64,000 bases of DNA. It comes from an uncultured Pelagibacteraceae bacterium. Lineage in GTDB: Bacteria > Pseudomonadota > Alphaproteobacteria > Pelagibacterales > Pelagibacteraceae. The DNA is taken from the NCBI GenBank assembly GCA_902537845.1, contig CACBDC010000001.1, positions 1 through 64,000 of the forward strand, written 5' to 3'. The stretch's first letter is position 1, and each line of letters begins with the position of its first letter. Under the pieces are notes generated by a model that made no database searches, was not told the DNA's origin, and worked only from the letters and a program-made list of their open reading frames with translations. The position numbers and the translations under genes are program-made. This document shows, one piece after another, positions 53,016 through 63,358 of the stretch.

Positions 53016-54526
53016 TAGAAGGAATATTAATTGGTTTAAAAACTGCTTTATCTTTTCAAAACTTAATGATGGTTATGATTGGATGTTTTGCAGGAACTAT
53101 TATTGGAATGCTTCCTGGATTAGGCCCAATGACTGCAATTGCATTAATGATACCCATCACTTACGGCTTTGACCCTGCAACAGGTCTTATTTTAATGGCT
53201 GGTGTTTATTACGGAGCTGTATTTGGTGGCTCAACTTCCTCAATTTTAATTAATGCCCCTGGTGTTCCTGGAACAGTAGCAACTTCATTTGATGGTTATC
53301 CGATGGCTCAACAAGGAAAAGCGGGTAAAGCATTAGCTATTGCAGCTTACAGTTCTTTTGCAGGGGGAACAATCTCAGCAATTTTTTTATTAATTGCAGC
53401 ACCGAGTTTATCTAAAGTTAGCTTATCGTTTCGATCACCAGATTATTTTGGATTAATGATTTTAGGTTTAACCGCTGTAGCTGCTTTTTCTTCTAAGGGA
53501 AATTTTTTAAAAGCAATGATGATGTGCGTGTTAGGATTGATGTTAGCATCAGTCGGACAAGATACTTTATCTGATATTCCAAGATTTACATTTAATACAA
53601 TGAACTTATCAGATGGTATAAGTTTTGTTTTAGTTGTTATGGCAACATTTGCTATGAGTGAGGCATTAACAATCATAATAAAAGGAAATGATCCATCTAA
53701 AGCTGCAAAACAAATTTCATTAACAGATTTAGGGTCTATTAAAGTTAACAAAGAGGAGACAAAACAGATGGCTGCAACTATTCCTCGCTCCTCGATATTA
53801 GGATTTATTGTTGGTGTGTTACCTGGAGCAGGAGCAACTATTGCTTCATTCTTAGCTTATGGAATGGAAAGAAATTTTGTAAAAAGTGAAGAAAAAGAAA
53901 AATTTGGTAAAGGAAGTGTTCAAGGTTTATCTGCACCAGAAACTGCAAATAATGCTGCATGCTCAGGATCATTCGTTCCGCTACTAACGCTGGGAATCCC
54001 TGGAAGCGGAACTACAGCAGTTATGTTAGGAGCTTTATTAGGTTTTGGAATTCAGCCAGGACCAAGATTATATGAAACTAATCCAGATATTTTTTGGTCT
54101 GTAATTATGTCCATGTACATTGGAATGGTTGTTCTTTTAATTCTTAATCTTCCTTTAATTCCTTACATAGCGAGAATACTTGCTGTACCAAGAACTTTCC
54201 TAATACCAATGATTTTATTTTTTTCAGTAACTGGAATTTACTTAATGTCATTTAATAATTTTGATATTTTTTTAATGATAGGTATTGCAGTTATAGCCAC
54301 AATTTTAAGATTGTATGATTTTCCAATGCCACCACTTATACTAGCTTTTGTGTTAGGCGGTTTAATGGAAGAAAATTTAAGAAGATCACTCCTGATTAGT
54401 GACGGTTCTTGGTCTTTTCTATGGGACAGACCTTTGACAGTATGTATTATGATGACTATTTTTCTAATAGTTTGCTGGCAAATCTATAATAGTCTCAAGT
54501 CTATAAAAAAGACAGAAATATTGTAA
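53012..54526 (+). CDS. tctA: TctA large permease
   Basis: GMLPGLGPMTAIALMIPITYG; GGSTSSILINAPG. Confidence 0.92.
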   Translation: MIEGILIGLKTALSFQNLMMVMIGCFAGTIIGMLPGLGPMTAIALMIPITYGFDPATGLILMAGVYYGAVFGGSTSSILINAPGVPGTVATSFDGYPMAQQGKAGKALAIAAYSSFAGGTISAIFLLIAAPSLSKVSLSFRSPDYFGLMILGLTAVAAFSSKGNFLKAMMMCVLGLMLASVGQDTLSDIPRFTFNTMNLSDGISFVLVVMATFAMSEALTIIIKGNDPSKAAKQISLTDLGSIKVNKEETKQMAATIPRSSILGFIVGVLPGAGATIASFLAYGMERNFVKSEEKEKFGKGSVQGLSAPETANNAACSGSFVPLLTLGIPGSGTTAVMLGALLGFGIQPGPRLYETNPDIFWSVIMSMYIGMVVLLILNLPLIPYIARILAVPRTFLIPMILFFSVTGIYLMSFNNFDIFLMIGIAVIATILRLYDFPMPPLILAFVLGGLMEENLRRSLLISDGSWSFLWDRPLTVCIMMTIFLIVCWQIYNSLKSIKKTEIL

Positions 54527-54640
54527 AAATATCACTCTAAATGTCACTAAAATAGGGAAATTCACTGTTAAGATAAGACAATTTTGGGATTGACCTCAAG
54601 AACTTTTATGTTAATTTTCTAGCATAAATTTTAAAAAACT

Positions 54641-55306
54641 ATGAATTTTATGAAAAAAACAGTTTTAGTGTTGATGATATCTATGCTTACTTTTGTAGGC
54701 AAAGCTTATGCAGAAATGACTTATGGAGTATCTGCAGCATTAACTAAAATTGAGGCGAGTGGTACAGAGACAGAAGGTGGAGAAAAAACAAATGCAAGTG
54801 CGCAAAACACTGTTATAGTTCCATCTTTGTTTGCTGAATACTCTTATTCGGACACTGTATCAATTGGATTAGACTTCATACCATTAAAAGCTGATGTAAG
54901 TAGCAAAACTAAGTCTAGAACAGATATTGAAACTTCTGTTTCTGGAACTGCAACAGCAACAACTACTTCAAGAACAAACAAAGCTCAAGCTGAACTAAGA
55001 AATCATTTAACTGCCTACGGTAATTTTATGGTAGGAGACGCTCTTTTTATTAAAGCTGGAGTTGCTTTTGTAGAATTAAATGCCCAAGAGTCACTTGGAA
55101 CAGGTTCTAAATATGGAAGCGAAGATATTTTTGGTGGAGTTATTGGTTTAGGTTTAAAACAAGGTAATGGTCGATTAGAATTAGTTTACACTGACTATGA
55201 AGATATTGCATTAACATCTTCTGTAGCAAGAAGTGGCGTATCAACTAATAACAAAATCGATGCAGATCTTGATACAATCCATCTAAAATACTCTTACTCT
55301 TTTTAG
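54641..55306 (+). CDS. outer-membrane beta-barrel protein
   Basis: signal peptide plus alternating beta pattern ending in YSYSF. Confidence 0.7.
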   Translation: MNFMKKTVLVLMISMLTFVGKAYAEMTYGVSAALTKIEASGTETEGGEKTNASAQNTVIVPSLFAEYSYSDTVSIGLDFIPLKADVSSKTKSRTDIETSVSGTATATTTSRTNKAQAELRNHLTAYGNFMVGDALFIKAGVAFVELNAQESLGTGSKYGSEDIFGGVIGLGLKQGNGRLELVYTDYEDIALTSSVARSGVSTNNKIDADLDTIHLKYSYSF

Positions 55307-55333
55307 TTTAGTATAAGAAAATTTAAAAAAATT

Positions 55334-55367
55334 AACCCGCTCAAGATTTTGAGTGGGTTTTTTTTTA
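55334..55367. terminator. Intrinsic terminator
   Basis: aacccgctcaagattttgagtgggtttttttttat. Confidence 0.85.
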
Positions 55368-55751
55368 TAATCTAACGTATTTTTTTTCTCTGTCTACTGA
55401 CCATTCTTTTGTTCCATTAGCAACTATAAATAAAAAACCACCAGCTAATCCTAGATTTTTTAGAAACGCAATTGTTTGCATCTGGTCTATAAAGTCGTAA
55501 TGAAATACAAATGCGGTGACGATACAAAAGATAGCAAGAAGGCCTGCTGATATCCGAGCATAATAACCAATGATAACAAATAAAGGTAAAATTATCTCAA
55601 AGGCAATCGTTGGATATAATAAAAAACCAGGCACACCAAATCCCTCCATCCAACTCATTGTTCCATCTATACTAAAGATTTTGTTATATGCTGAAAGCAA
55701 AAATAGTGCAGAGATAAGAAGTCTACCTAGAAAGTCAATTAAGTTTGCCAT
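55365..55751 (-). CDS. DoxX family membrane protein
   Basis: LLISALFLLSAYNKIF; 4 TM. Confidence 0.85.
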   Translation of the reverse strand: MANLIDFLGRLLISALFLLSAYNKIFSIDGTMSWMEGFGVPGFLLYPTIAFEIILPLFVIIGYYARISAGLLAIFCIVTAFVFHYDFIDQMQTIAFLKNLGLAGGFLFIVANGTKEWSVDREKKYVRL

Positions 55752-55802
55752 ATGAATTTGTACTTAATTGAAACTAATGAGTCAAAAATTGAAGAGTTTA
55801 AA

Positions 55803-56882
55803 TTAGGCTTTTTTAGAAATAATCTTTAATATTATCGGCACAGTAAATAAAATCATTAATAACCTTATAATGTGATGAAAAGAAACGAATTCTGGGTCTA
55901 GGTCGAAGAAAATAGCGATGACAGCAACTTCATAAATTCCTCCAGGACAATATGATAATAATAAAGTAAAAAAATTTTTATCAATTACTAAACCAGCGGC
56001 TACTGCAGCAATTACACCTAAAATCACCAATAAGAAGGTCGCTACAAAACTGTGCAAAGCATTTCTACCTATCTCAGCAAATGTTTTTTCAGCAAATCTA
56101 CACCCCACAGAGGAACCTAAAATTAACAAACAGTAATCTATAATGTCAGGAGATATTTGATAACTTGCAAACTCAGTGATTTGCAATAAACCGCTTGCTA
56201 CTAAAGTTCCTGCCAAAAGAGCAGCAGGAATTTTTATCTTTTCAAAGAACAAAATTAAAATTACTGATGAAATAATTAAAATCATTAAGTGATATAAATT
56301 CTGATTTACAATCATTTCCTCAGAAATATTAACGCTATCTGCATCGTAAAAAGTATTCACGATAAATGGAAAAACTGTAATTATAATAATTAATCTTATT
56401 AAATGAGATGTAGCTACTTGGCTTAAATCTGTTTTTGCATCTTCAGCCAATATCATTAGTGGGCCTAATGCACCTGGTGCCGCTGAAAAAATAGAAGTTT
56501 TTTTCTCATATTTAGAAAACTTTTCTAAATATTTTGAAACGATTAGAACACTTAAAATTATATAAATTAACATAATTAAAGAGGTCCAGATCCAATCTTG
56601 CATTTGACTAAATAAATCTTTGTCTATGTAGTTACCAATATAAAGACCAAGAATTATTAATATTGAGGATAATATCAACCTTGGCATTTTGGTTTTAAGA
56701 CCCATTAATGAAGCTAAAGAAGTTATAAGCATTGGCCCCAAGAACCAGGCTAAAGGAATATTAAAATATTCAGCTATTATAGCACTTGGTATGGATATTA
56801 TGATGACAGATATAAACGGTATTGAAAATATCTGTTTAAAATTTTCTTTATTAAAAGGAATAGCTTGGTTATTCTGCATCAT
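55803..56882 (-). CDS. AbrB family membrane protein
   Basis: PLAWFLGPMLITSLASL; CPGGIYEVAVIAIFFDLDPEFVSFHHIIRLL. Confidence 0.85.
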   Translation of the reverse strand: MMQNNQAIPFNKENFKQIFSIPFISVIIISIPSAIIAEYFNIPLAWFLGPMLITSLASLMGLKTKMPRLILSSILIILGLYIGNYIDKDLFSQMQDWIWTSLIMLIYIILSVLIVSKYLEKFSKYEKKTSIFSAAPGALGPLMILAEDAKTDLSQVATSHLIRLIIIITVFPFIVNTFYDADSVNISEEMIVNQNLYHLMILIISSVILILFFEKIKIPAALLAGTLVASGLLQITEFASYQISPDIIDYCLLILGSSVGCRFAEKTFAEIGRNALHSFVATFLLVILGVIAAVAAGLVIDKNFFTLLLSYCPGGIYEVAVIAIFFDLDPEFVSFHHIIRLLMILFTVPIILKIISKKA

Positions 56883-56884
56883 TC

Positions 56885-57649
56885 ATGATTTTAGGATTTA
56901 TAGGAACTGGTAAAATTTCATCATCAATTATTTTTGGTATTTTTAAATCAAAGCTAAAAATTAAGAGAATTTATATATCTTCAAGAAATAGAAACATAGC
57001 TAAAAAACTATCAAAAAGTTATGGAAAAATAAAAGTATTGAATAATAATCAAGAAATTATAGATAAATCCTCAGTAGTATTATTGGGTGTTACACCTAAT
57101 GTTGGCAAAAAAATATTGCCTAAATTAAAATTTTCAAAAAATAAAAAAATAATAAGTCTTATTTCGACTATCAATTTGAATAAACTTAAAAAAATTACAA
57201 AGAATAGAAATATTGCAAGAGCTATACCTTTACCTCCAATCGAAATAAAAAAAGGACCAATTATTGTTTGTCCACCAAGTAAATTTGCTAAGAATATTTT
57301 TAAACATTTAGGGCAAGTTTTAGAAGTAAGAAATGAAAAACTTAGTTATAAGTTTTGGTCTACTGCCTCTTTAATGGCAACATACTATGAGATACTTAAT
57401 ACGAGTTCTAAATGGTTAAGTAAAAAAGGAATTAACAAAAAAATTGCTGATACTTACGTAGCTGAATTATTTTTAGCTTTAAGTCAAGACGCTTTAAATA
57501 AATCACCTCAAGGATTTAAAAAACTCGTAGCGGACTCACAGACCCCAAAAGGCCTAAATATGCAGTTTCTTAATGAATTGAAAAAAGGAAAATTCTTCAC
57601 TAAGTTCACCAAAGCTCTTGAAAATGTAAATAGAAGAGTAAGCAATTAA
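56885..57649 (+). CDS. proC: pyrroline-5-carboxylate reductase-like
   Basis: LGFIGTGKISSSIIFG; C-terminal domain proC-like. Confidence 0.78.
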   Translation: MILGFIGTGKISSSIIFGIFKSKLKIKRIYISSRNRNIAKKLSKSYGKIKVLNNNQEIIDKSSVVLLGVTPNVGKKILPKLKFSKNKKIISLISTINLNKLKKITKNRNIARAIPLPPIEIKKGPIIVCPPSKFAKNIFKHLGQVLEVRNEKLSYKFWSTASLMATYYEILNTSSKWLSKKGINKKIADTYVAELFLALSQDALNKSPQGFKKLVADSQTPKGLNMQFLNELKKGKFFTKFTKALENVNRRVSN

Positions 57650-57652
57650 ATC

Positions 57653-58564
57653 ATGGAATATTTTATACAACAATTAGTTAACGGGATTACTTTAGGTTCG
57701 ATTTATGGACTAATCGCGATTGGTTACACTATGGTTTATGGAATAATTGGAATGATTAACTTTGCTCATGGAGATATTTTTATGATTGGAGCTTTTGTTG
57801 CTTTAATATCATTTATTATCTTCGGTCTAACCGGGGTTGCATTACCAATTATTTTACTTTTAGTTTTACTAATAGCTATGCTTTTCACGGCTTGCTATGG
57901 ATGGACAGTTGAAAAATTAGCTTACAAACCGTTAAGGGGTTCGTTTAGATTAGCTCCGCTTATATCTGCTTTAGGTATGTCGATTGTATTACAAAACTAT
58001 GTACAAGTTTCTCAAGGTGCAAGAGTAAAACCAATGCAGCCATTATTTTCGGGAGGATTAGAGTTTTTTAAGAATTCAGAATTTATTGTTACAGTTAGTT
58101 ATCTCCAAATTTTTATTGTTGTATTAACGATTATTTTAATGGGAATTTTTACATATTTAATCACAAAAACTGATTTAGGTAGAGCACAAAGAGCCTGCGA
58201 ACAAGATAGAACAATGACTGCTTTACTTGGAATTAATGTTGATAGAACAATTTCAATAACATTTATAATTGGATCTTCTTTAGCTTCAGTAGCAGGAATG
58301 ATGTTTGTACTTTATTATGGTGTTATTGATTTTTACATAGGATTTTTAGCTGGCATAAAAGCTTTTACTGCAGCAGTATTAGGCGGAATAGGATCGTTAC
58401 CTGGAGCAATGTTAGGTGGTTTGTTAATCGGACTTATAGAAACCTTCTGGGCTGGATATGTTTCACTTGAATATAAAGATGTTGCAGCTTTTAGTGTTTT
58501 AATTATAGTTTTAATTTTCTTTCCAACTGGATTTCTTGGAAAGCCTGACATCGAGAAAGTTTAA
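57653..58564 (+). CDS. livH: branched-chain amino-acid ABC permease LivH (second system)
   Basis: NGITLGSIYGLIAIGYTMVYGIIGMINFAHGD. Confidence 0.94.
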   Translation: MEYFIQQLVNGITLGSIYGLIAIGYTMVYGIIGMINFAHGDIFMIGAFVALISFIIFGLTGVALPIILLLVLLIAMLFTACYGWTVEKLAYKPLRGSFRLAPLISALGMSIVLQNYVQVSQGARVKPMQPLFSGGLEFFKNSEFIVTVSYLQIFIVVLTIILMGIFTYLITKTDLGRAQRACEQDRTMTALLGINVDRTISITFIIGSSLASVAGMMFVLYYGVIDFYIGFLAGIKAFTAAVLGGIGSLPGAMLGGLLIGLIETFWAGYVSLEYKDVAAFSVLIIVLIFFPTGFLGKPDIEKV

Positions 58565-59832
58565 TGGAAAAGAAAGATATCATTCAGTCATTTAAAGATA
58601 GTTTATTTACAGGCTTAATTGCTTTAGCTCTGTTTGGTCCAATAGTAGGTTTAAGAACTGTATCAAAAGGTGAAGGGCTATTCATAACTCCACAATGGGG
58701 AGTAGTTTTTTTACTTGTTGGATTATGCATTTTAGGAAGATTTTTAATTAATATTAACTCTGCAAGAAGAACAGAATTTAAAATTTTTTCAACACTGTCA
58801 TCTAAGTTTTCTAGTGTTACCGAGGATAAAGCTAAACATTTTGCAATTACTGGTATTTTGTTTGCAGTAGTATTTCCATTTCTACCCTTTACTGACAGAT
58901 ACTTTATGGATGTAGCAATAATGATTTTAACTTATATCATGTTAGGATGGGGTTTAAACATTGTAGTTGGTTTAGCTGGTCTTCTTGATTTAGGTTATGT
59001 AGCTTTTTATGCAGTCGGTGCTTATTCTTACGCACTGATTGCTACAACTTTCGGTTGGTCTTTTTGGATTTGTTTACCTTTAGCTGGAGTGTTTGCAGCT
59101 TTTTTTGGAATTTTACTTGGCTTTCCTGTTTTAAGATTAAGAGGAGATTATCTTGCGATTGTTACTTTGGGGTTTGGAGAAATTATAAGAATTATCTTGA
59201 TCAATTGGTATGAAGTAACAAATGGTCCTGACGGTATCACTGGAATACCGCGACCATCTTTTTTTGGATTACCTTTTAAAAGATCTCCAGATGAGGGGGA
59301 AACAAGTTTTCATTTATTTTTCAATCTTGAATACTCAACAATGCATCGAATAATATTTTTATACTATTTAATTTTAGTATTAGCCTTAATAACTAATTAC
59401 TTTACGCTGAAGATAAGAAAACTTCCTGTTGGTAGAGCATGGGAAGCTTTAAGAGAAGATGAGATCGCTTGTAAATCTTTGGGCGTTAATCCCACGAATA
59501 CAAAACTAACTGCTTTTGCAATTGGAGCTATGTTTGGTGGTTTCGCTGGTTCATTTTTTGCGACGCGACAGGCATTTATAAGTCCAGAAAGTTTCACATT
59601 TATTGAATCTGCAATTATTGTTGCAATTGTTGTGTTAGGCGGCATGGGATCACAAACTGGAGTTGTCCTTGCATCAATTTTCTTAATTGGAATAACAGAA
59701 ATGTTTAGAGATTTAGAGCAATATAGAATGATCGCTTTTGGTGGAGCGATGGTTTTAATTATGGTGTTTAAACCAAAGGGAATATTAGCAAATAGAAAGC
59801 CAACTATTCTTATGCACGGAGATAAGAAATGA
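58564..59832 (+). CDS. livM: branched-chain amino-acid ABC permease LivM (second system)
   Basis: LNIVVGLAGLLDLGYVAFYAVGAYSYAL. Confidence 0.94.
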   Translation: MEKKDIIQSFKDSLFTGLIALALFGPIVGLRTVSKGEGLFITPQWGVVFLLVGLCILGRFLININSARRTEFKIFSTLSSKFSSVTEDKAKHFAITGILFAVVFPFLPFTDRYFMDVAIMILTYIMLGWGLNIVVGLAGLLDLGYVAFYAVGAYSYALIATTFGWSFWICLPLAGVFAAFFGILLGFPVLRLRGDYLAIVTLGFGEIIRIILINWYEVTNGPDGITGIPRPSFFGLPFKRSPDEGETSFHLFFNLEYSTMHRIIFLYYLILVLALITNYFTLKIRKLPVGRAWEALREDEIACKSLGVNPTNTKLTAFAIGAMFGGFAGSFFATRQAFISPESFTFIESAIIVAIVVLGGMGSQTGVVLASIFLIGITEMFRDLEQYRMIAFGGAMVLIMVFKPKGILANRKPTILMHGDKK

Positions 59833-60620
59833 GCAATTTATTATCAGTAGAAAATTTAACAATGAAGTTCGGAGGATTGACAGCAATAGATGATTTAAGT
59901 TTTGATGCAAAAAATAATCAAATTACTTCCATTATTGGACCTAATGGCGCTGGAAAGACTACAGTATTTAATTGCTTAACAGGATTTTATAAACCTACTA
60001 ATGGTCAAATGTTTTTACACAAAGAGGATAGCAAAATTTCACTGAGAAAATACACAGATTTTAAAATAGCTTATGTTGCTAAAGTGGCCAGAACTTTTCA
60101 AAATATTAGACTGTTTCCAGCAATGTCCGTTCTTGAAAATTTATTAGTTGCTCAACACAATGAATTAATGGTTGCTTCGGGTTATTCTTTATTTGGTTTA
60201 CTTAATCTTAAAACATATAGAGATAAAGAACAGCTAGCAGTTGATAAAGCAAAATACTGGTTAGATATTATTGGCTTAACTCATAGAGCAGATGATAATG
60301 CAGGTGATCTACCTTATGGAGATCAAAGAAAATTAGAAATTGTTCGTGCGATGTGTATTGAACCAAGGTTATTGTGTCTAGATGAACCAGCAGCAGGATT
60401 AAATCCAAAAGAGTCAGCTGAACTAAATAAACTTTTAAAATTTATTAAAACAGAAAAACAAACAGGAATTTTATTAATTGAACATGATATGAGTGTGGTA
60501 ATGGGAATTTCCGACCATGTTGTTGTTTTAAATTATGGTAAAAAAATTTTTGAAGGAACTGCCGATCAAACTAAAAATAGCAAAGAGGTTATTGAAGCCT
60601 ACCTAGGAGTAGATGAATAA
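59829..60620 (+). CDS. livG: ABC ATPase LivG (second system)
   Basis: GPNGAGKTTVFNCLTGFYKPTNG. Confidence 0.94.
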   Translation: MSNLLSVENLTMKFGGLTAIDDLSFDAKNNQITSIIGPNGAGKTTVFNCLTGFYKPTNGQMFLHKEDSKISLRKYTDFKIAYVAKVARTFQNIRLFPAMSVLENLLVAQHNELMVASGYSLFGLLNLKTYRDKEQLAVDKAKYWLDIIGLTHRADDNAGDLPYGDQRKLEIVRAMCIEPRLLCLDEPAAGLNPKESAELNKLLKFIKTEKQTGILLIEHDMSVVMGISDHVVVLNYGKKIFEGTADQTKNSKEVIEAYLGVDE

Positions 60621-61339
60621 TGCTTAAAATTTCCAATGTTGAAACTTTTTACGGCAAGATACAAGCTTTGAGAGGAGTTGATCTTGATGTGAATGATGGT
60701 GAAATTGTTTCTTTGATTGGCTCTAACGGAGCAGGTAAATCAACTTTACTTATGACTATTAGCGGGGTGAATAAAGCTAAAAGAGGAAATATAGTTTTTA
60801 ACGGTGAGAATATTGCGAACAGACAACCCCATAAAATTGTTGATATGGGTATTTGCCAAGTTCCTGAAGGAAGAAGAATATTTTCAAGATTAACTGTAGA
60901 AGAAAATTTAAGATTAGGTGCTCATGCCAATGAAAAAGGGAAGTATTTTGAAAATGACATTAAGGAAGTTTATGATTTATTTCCTGTATTAAGTGATAGA
61001 AAAACTCAAAGAGGCGGAACACTTTCTGGAGGAGAACAACAAATGTTGGCGATAGGAAGAGCGTTAATGAGCAAACCCAAAGTACTTTTATTAGATGAAC
61101 CCTCGTTAGGAATAGCTCCAAAACTAGTAAATCAAATATTTGTTTCAATAAAAAATATTAACAAAGAAAAAAACGTTACTATTTTTTTAGTTGAGCAAAA
61201 TGCTAAAAAGGCTTTAGAGCTTGCCGATAGAGCGTATGTTTTAGTAAACGGGAAGGTGACCATAAAGGGTTCTGGTCAAGAGTTACTCAAAAATAAAGAC
61301 ATACAAGCCGCTTATCTCGAAGGTGGGGCAAAAAATTAA
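60620..61339 (+). CDS. livF: ABC ATPase LivF (second system)
   Basis: GSNGAGKSTLLMTI; LSGGEQQMLAIGRALM. Confidence 0.94.
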   Translation: MLKISNVETFYGKIQALRGVDLDVNDGEIVSLIGSNGAGKSTLLMTISGVNKAKRGNIVFNGENIANRQPHKIVDMGICQVPEGRRIFSRLTVEENLRLGAHANEKGKYFENDIKEVYDLFPVLSDRKTQRGGTLSGGEQQMLAIGRALMSKPKVLLLDEPSLGIAPKLVNQIFVSIKNINKEKNVTIFLVEQNAKKALELADRAYVLVNGKVTIKGSGQELLKNKDIQAAYLEGGAKN

Positions 61340-61386
61340 CTTTTTTTCATATTTACAAGATTGTAATTAAGGTGTTCAATATCAAT

Positions 61387-61417
61387 AATTAATTAATTAA
61401 CAACAAAGGGAAATAAT
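61387..61417 (+). promoter_or_regulatory. Shared leader motif copy 3
   Basis: aattaattaattaacaacaaagggaaataat directly before livK ATG. Confidence 0.5.
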
Positions 61418-62521
61418 ATGTTAAGAACGTTCAATAAACTTCTTTCATTAATTGCCGGAACATTAATGCTTGCAACAGTATCAGCTAAAGCTGACGTTGT
61501 TGTTGCTTCTGCTGGACCTATGTCAGGTCAGTACGCTTCATTTGGTGCTCAGTTAAAAGCTGGTGCTGAAATGTGGTTAAAGCACGTTAATAAAAAAGGT
61601 GGAATTAATGGTGAGAAAGTTAAATTAGAAATCGGAGACGATGCTTGCGATCCTAAACAAGCTGTTGCTGTAGCCAACAAATTTGCTGGTCAAGGTGTAG
61701 CTTATGTTGCAGGTCACTTCTGCTCTGGTTCTTCAATTCCAGCTTCTGCGGTTTATAATGAAGAGGGAATTATCCAAGTTTCACCAGCTTCAACAAATCC
61801 AGCGTTAACTGACAAAGGTGGTAAATATACTTTTAGAGTTTGTGGTCGAGATGATCAGCAAGGCGAAGTTGCTGGTAAATTCTTAGCTGAAAACTATAAA
61901 GGTAAAAAAGTAGCTATCCTTCATGATAAAACTGCTTACGGAAAAGGTTTAGCAGATGCGACTAGAAAAAATATGAAGAAAGCTGGCCTTAAAGACGCTA
62001 TGTACGAAGCTTATACAGCAGGTGAGAAAGACTATTCTGCTTTAGTTTCAAAATTAAAAGCTAACAACATTGATGCAGTATATCTTGGTGGTTACCACAC
62101 AGAAGGTGGTTTGATCGTAAGACAAATGAGAGATCAAGGTATGAAAACTAAATTAATCAGCGGTGACGCATTAGTTACAGCTGAGTATTGGGATATTACA
62201 GGAAATGCAGGTGAAGGCACGTTAATGACTTTCTCTCCAGATCCAAGAAATAACCCTGCTGCTGCAAGTGTTGTAAAAGAATTTAAAGCTGCTGGTATTG
62301 AGCCAGAAGGTTATGTTCTTTATTCGTACGCTGCGTTACAAGTATTCGAACAAGCTGCTAATCAAGCAGGAACAAACGATCCTGCTAAAGTTCTTAAAGT
62401 AATGAGAAAAGGTAAGTTTGATACTGTAATCGGTTCACTAAGCTTTGACAGAAAAGGTGACGTGAGCTTGCCAGGTTATGTATTTTATGAGTGGAGCAAA
62501 GGTAAATACAAAGAGCTGTAA
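61418..62521 (+). CDS. livK: branched-chain amino-acid ABC substrate-binding protein (second system)
   Basis: SAGPMSGQYASFGAQLKAGAEMWLKHVN. Confidence 0.93.
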   Translation: MLRTFNKLLSLIAGTLMLATVSAKADVVVASAGPMSGQYASFGAQLKAGAEMWLKHVNKKGGINGEKVKLEIGDDACDPKQAVAVANKFAGQGVAYVAGHFCSGSSIPASAVYNEEGIIQVSPASTNPALTDKGGKYTFRVCGRDDQQGEVAGKFLAENYKGKKVAILHDKTAYGKGLADATRKNMKKAGLKDAMYEAYTAGEKDYSALVSKLKANNIDAVYLGGYHTEGGLIVRQMRDQGMKTKLISGDALVTAEYWDITGNAGEGTLMTFSPDPRNNPAAASVVKEFKAAGIEPEGYVLYSYAALQVFEQAANQAGTNDPAKVLKVMRKGKFDTVIGSLSFDRKGDVSLPGYVFYEWSKGKYKEL

Positions 62522-62543
62522 ACCAATTGCTTAACTAATTTTA

Positions 62544-62568
62544 AAGGGGGCTTAGGCCCCCTTTTTTA
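62544..62568 (+). terminator. Intrinsic terminator after livK
   Basis: aagggggcttaggccccctttttta. Confidence 0.9.
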
Positions 62569-62585
62569 TTTATAGAAAGGAATTT

Positions 62586-62921
62586 ATGGAAATAACTTAT
62601 GATGATTTTAAGAAAGTGCAGATTAAAGTTGGCACTGTCTTAGAAGTAAAAGTAAATGAGAAAGCAAGAAAACCTTCATTAGTAGTTAAGGTAGATTTCG
62701 GAAAAGAGATAGGCATTAAACAATCTTCAGCGCAAATTACTCACTATTACACTCCTGAAAATTTAGTAGGTAAACAAGTTATTGGGGTTTGTAATTTTCC
62801 GGCAAAAAATATAGCTGGCGTTGTATCAGAAGTCTTAGTGCTTGGCGCAATTGAAAAGGACGGAAAAGTTGTCCTAGTGCACCCATCTCAGAAAACTGAT
62901 AATGGTCTAGATATTGCTTAA
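62586..62921 (+). CDS. csaA: CsaA-like tRNA-binding domain protein
   Basis: DFKKVQIKVGTVLEVKVNEKARKPSLVVKVDFG. Confidence 0.87.
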   Translation: MEITYDDFKKVQIKVGTVLEVKVNEKARKPSLVVKVDFGKEIGIKQSSAQITHYYTPENLVGKQVIGVCNFPAKNIAGVVSEVLVLGAIEKDGKVVLVHPSQKTDNGLDIA

Positions 62922-63358
62922 TGAGTTCTGAGACATTTAATTGGAGTTGTAAACACACTTGGTCTAGAAGTGCAAAGAATACATTTTGGTGTTTACTTGG
63001 ATGTTCTATAGGTGATTTTGGAACTATTTTATTTTTTCAACTAACTAAAATTCCCTTTCCTGTTTTAGCAATTATGGTTTTAGCTATTATCAACGGGATA
63101 ATTACAAGTATAATTTTAGAAACAATTATCTTATTAAGACAAAATTTTTCTTTAAAAATCGCTTTTAAAACAGCTGTTGGAATGAGTTTAATCTCAATGG
63201 TAAGCATGGAAATTGCTATGAATGCCACTGATTATTTTTTAACAGGTGGAGCTATTTTAACTTGGTGGGTTGTGCCAATAATGTTAGCTGTTGGTTTTGT
63301 TACGCCTTGGCCATATAATTATTGGAGACTGAAGAAATTTAACGAAGCTTGCCACTAA
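62921..63358 (+). CDS. DUF4396-like membrane protein
   Basis: multi-TM 145 aa. Confidence 0.6.
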   Translation: MSSETFNWSCKHTWSRSAKNTFWCLLGCSIGDFGTILFFQLTKIPFPVLAIMVLAIINGIITSIILETIILLRQNFSLKIAFKTAVGMSLISMVSMEIAMNATDYFLTGGAILTWWVVPIMLAVGFVTPWPYNYWRLKKFNEACH

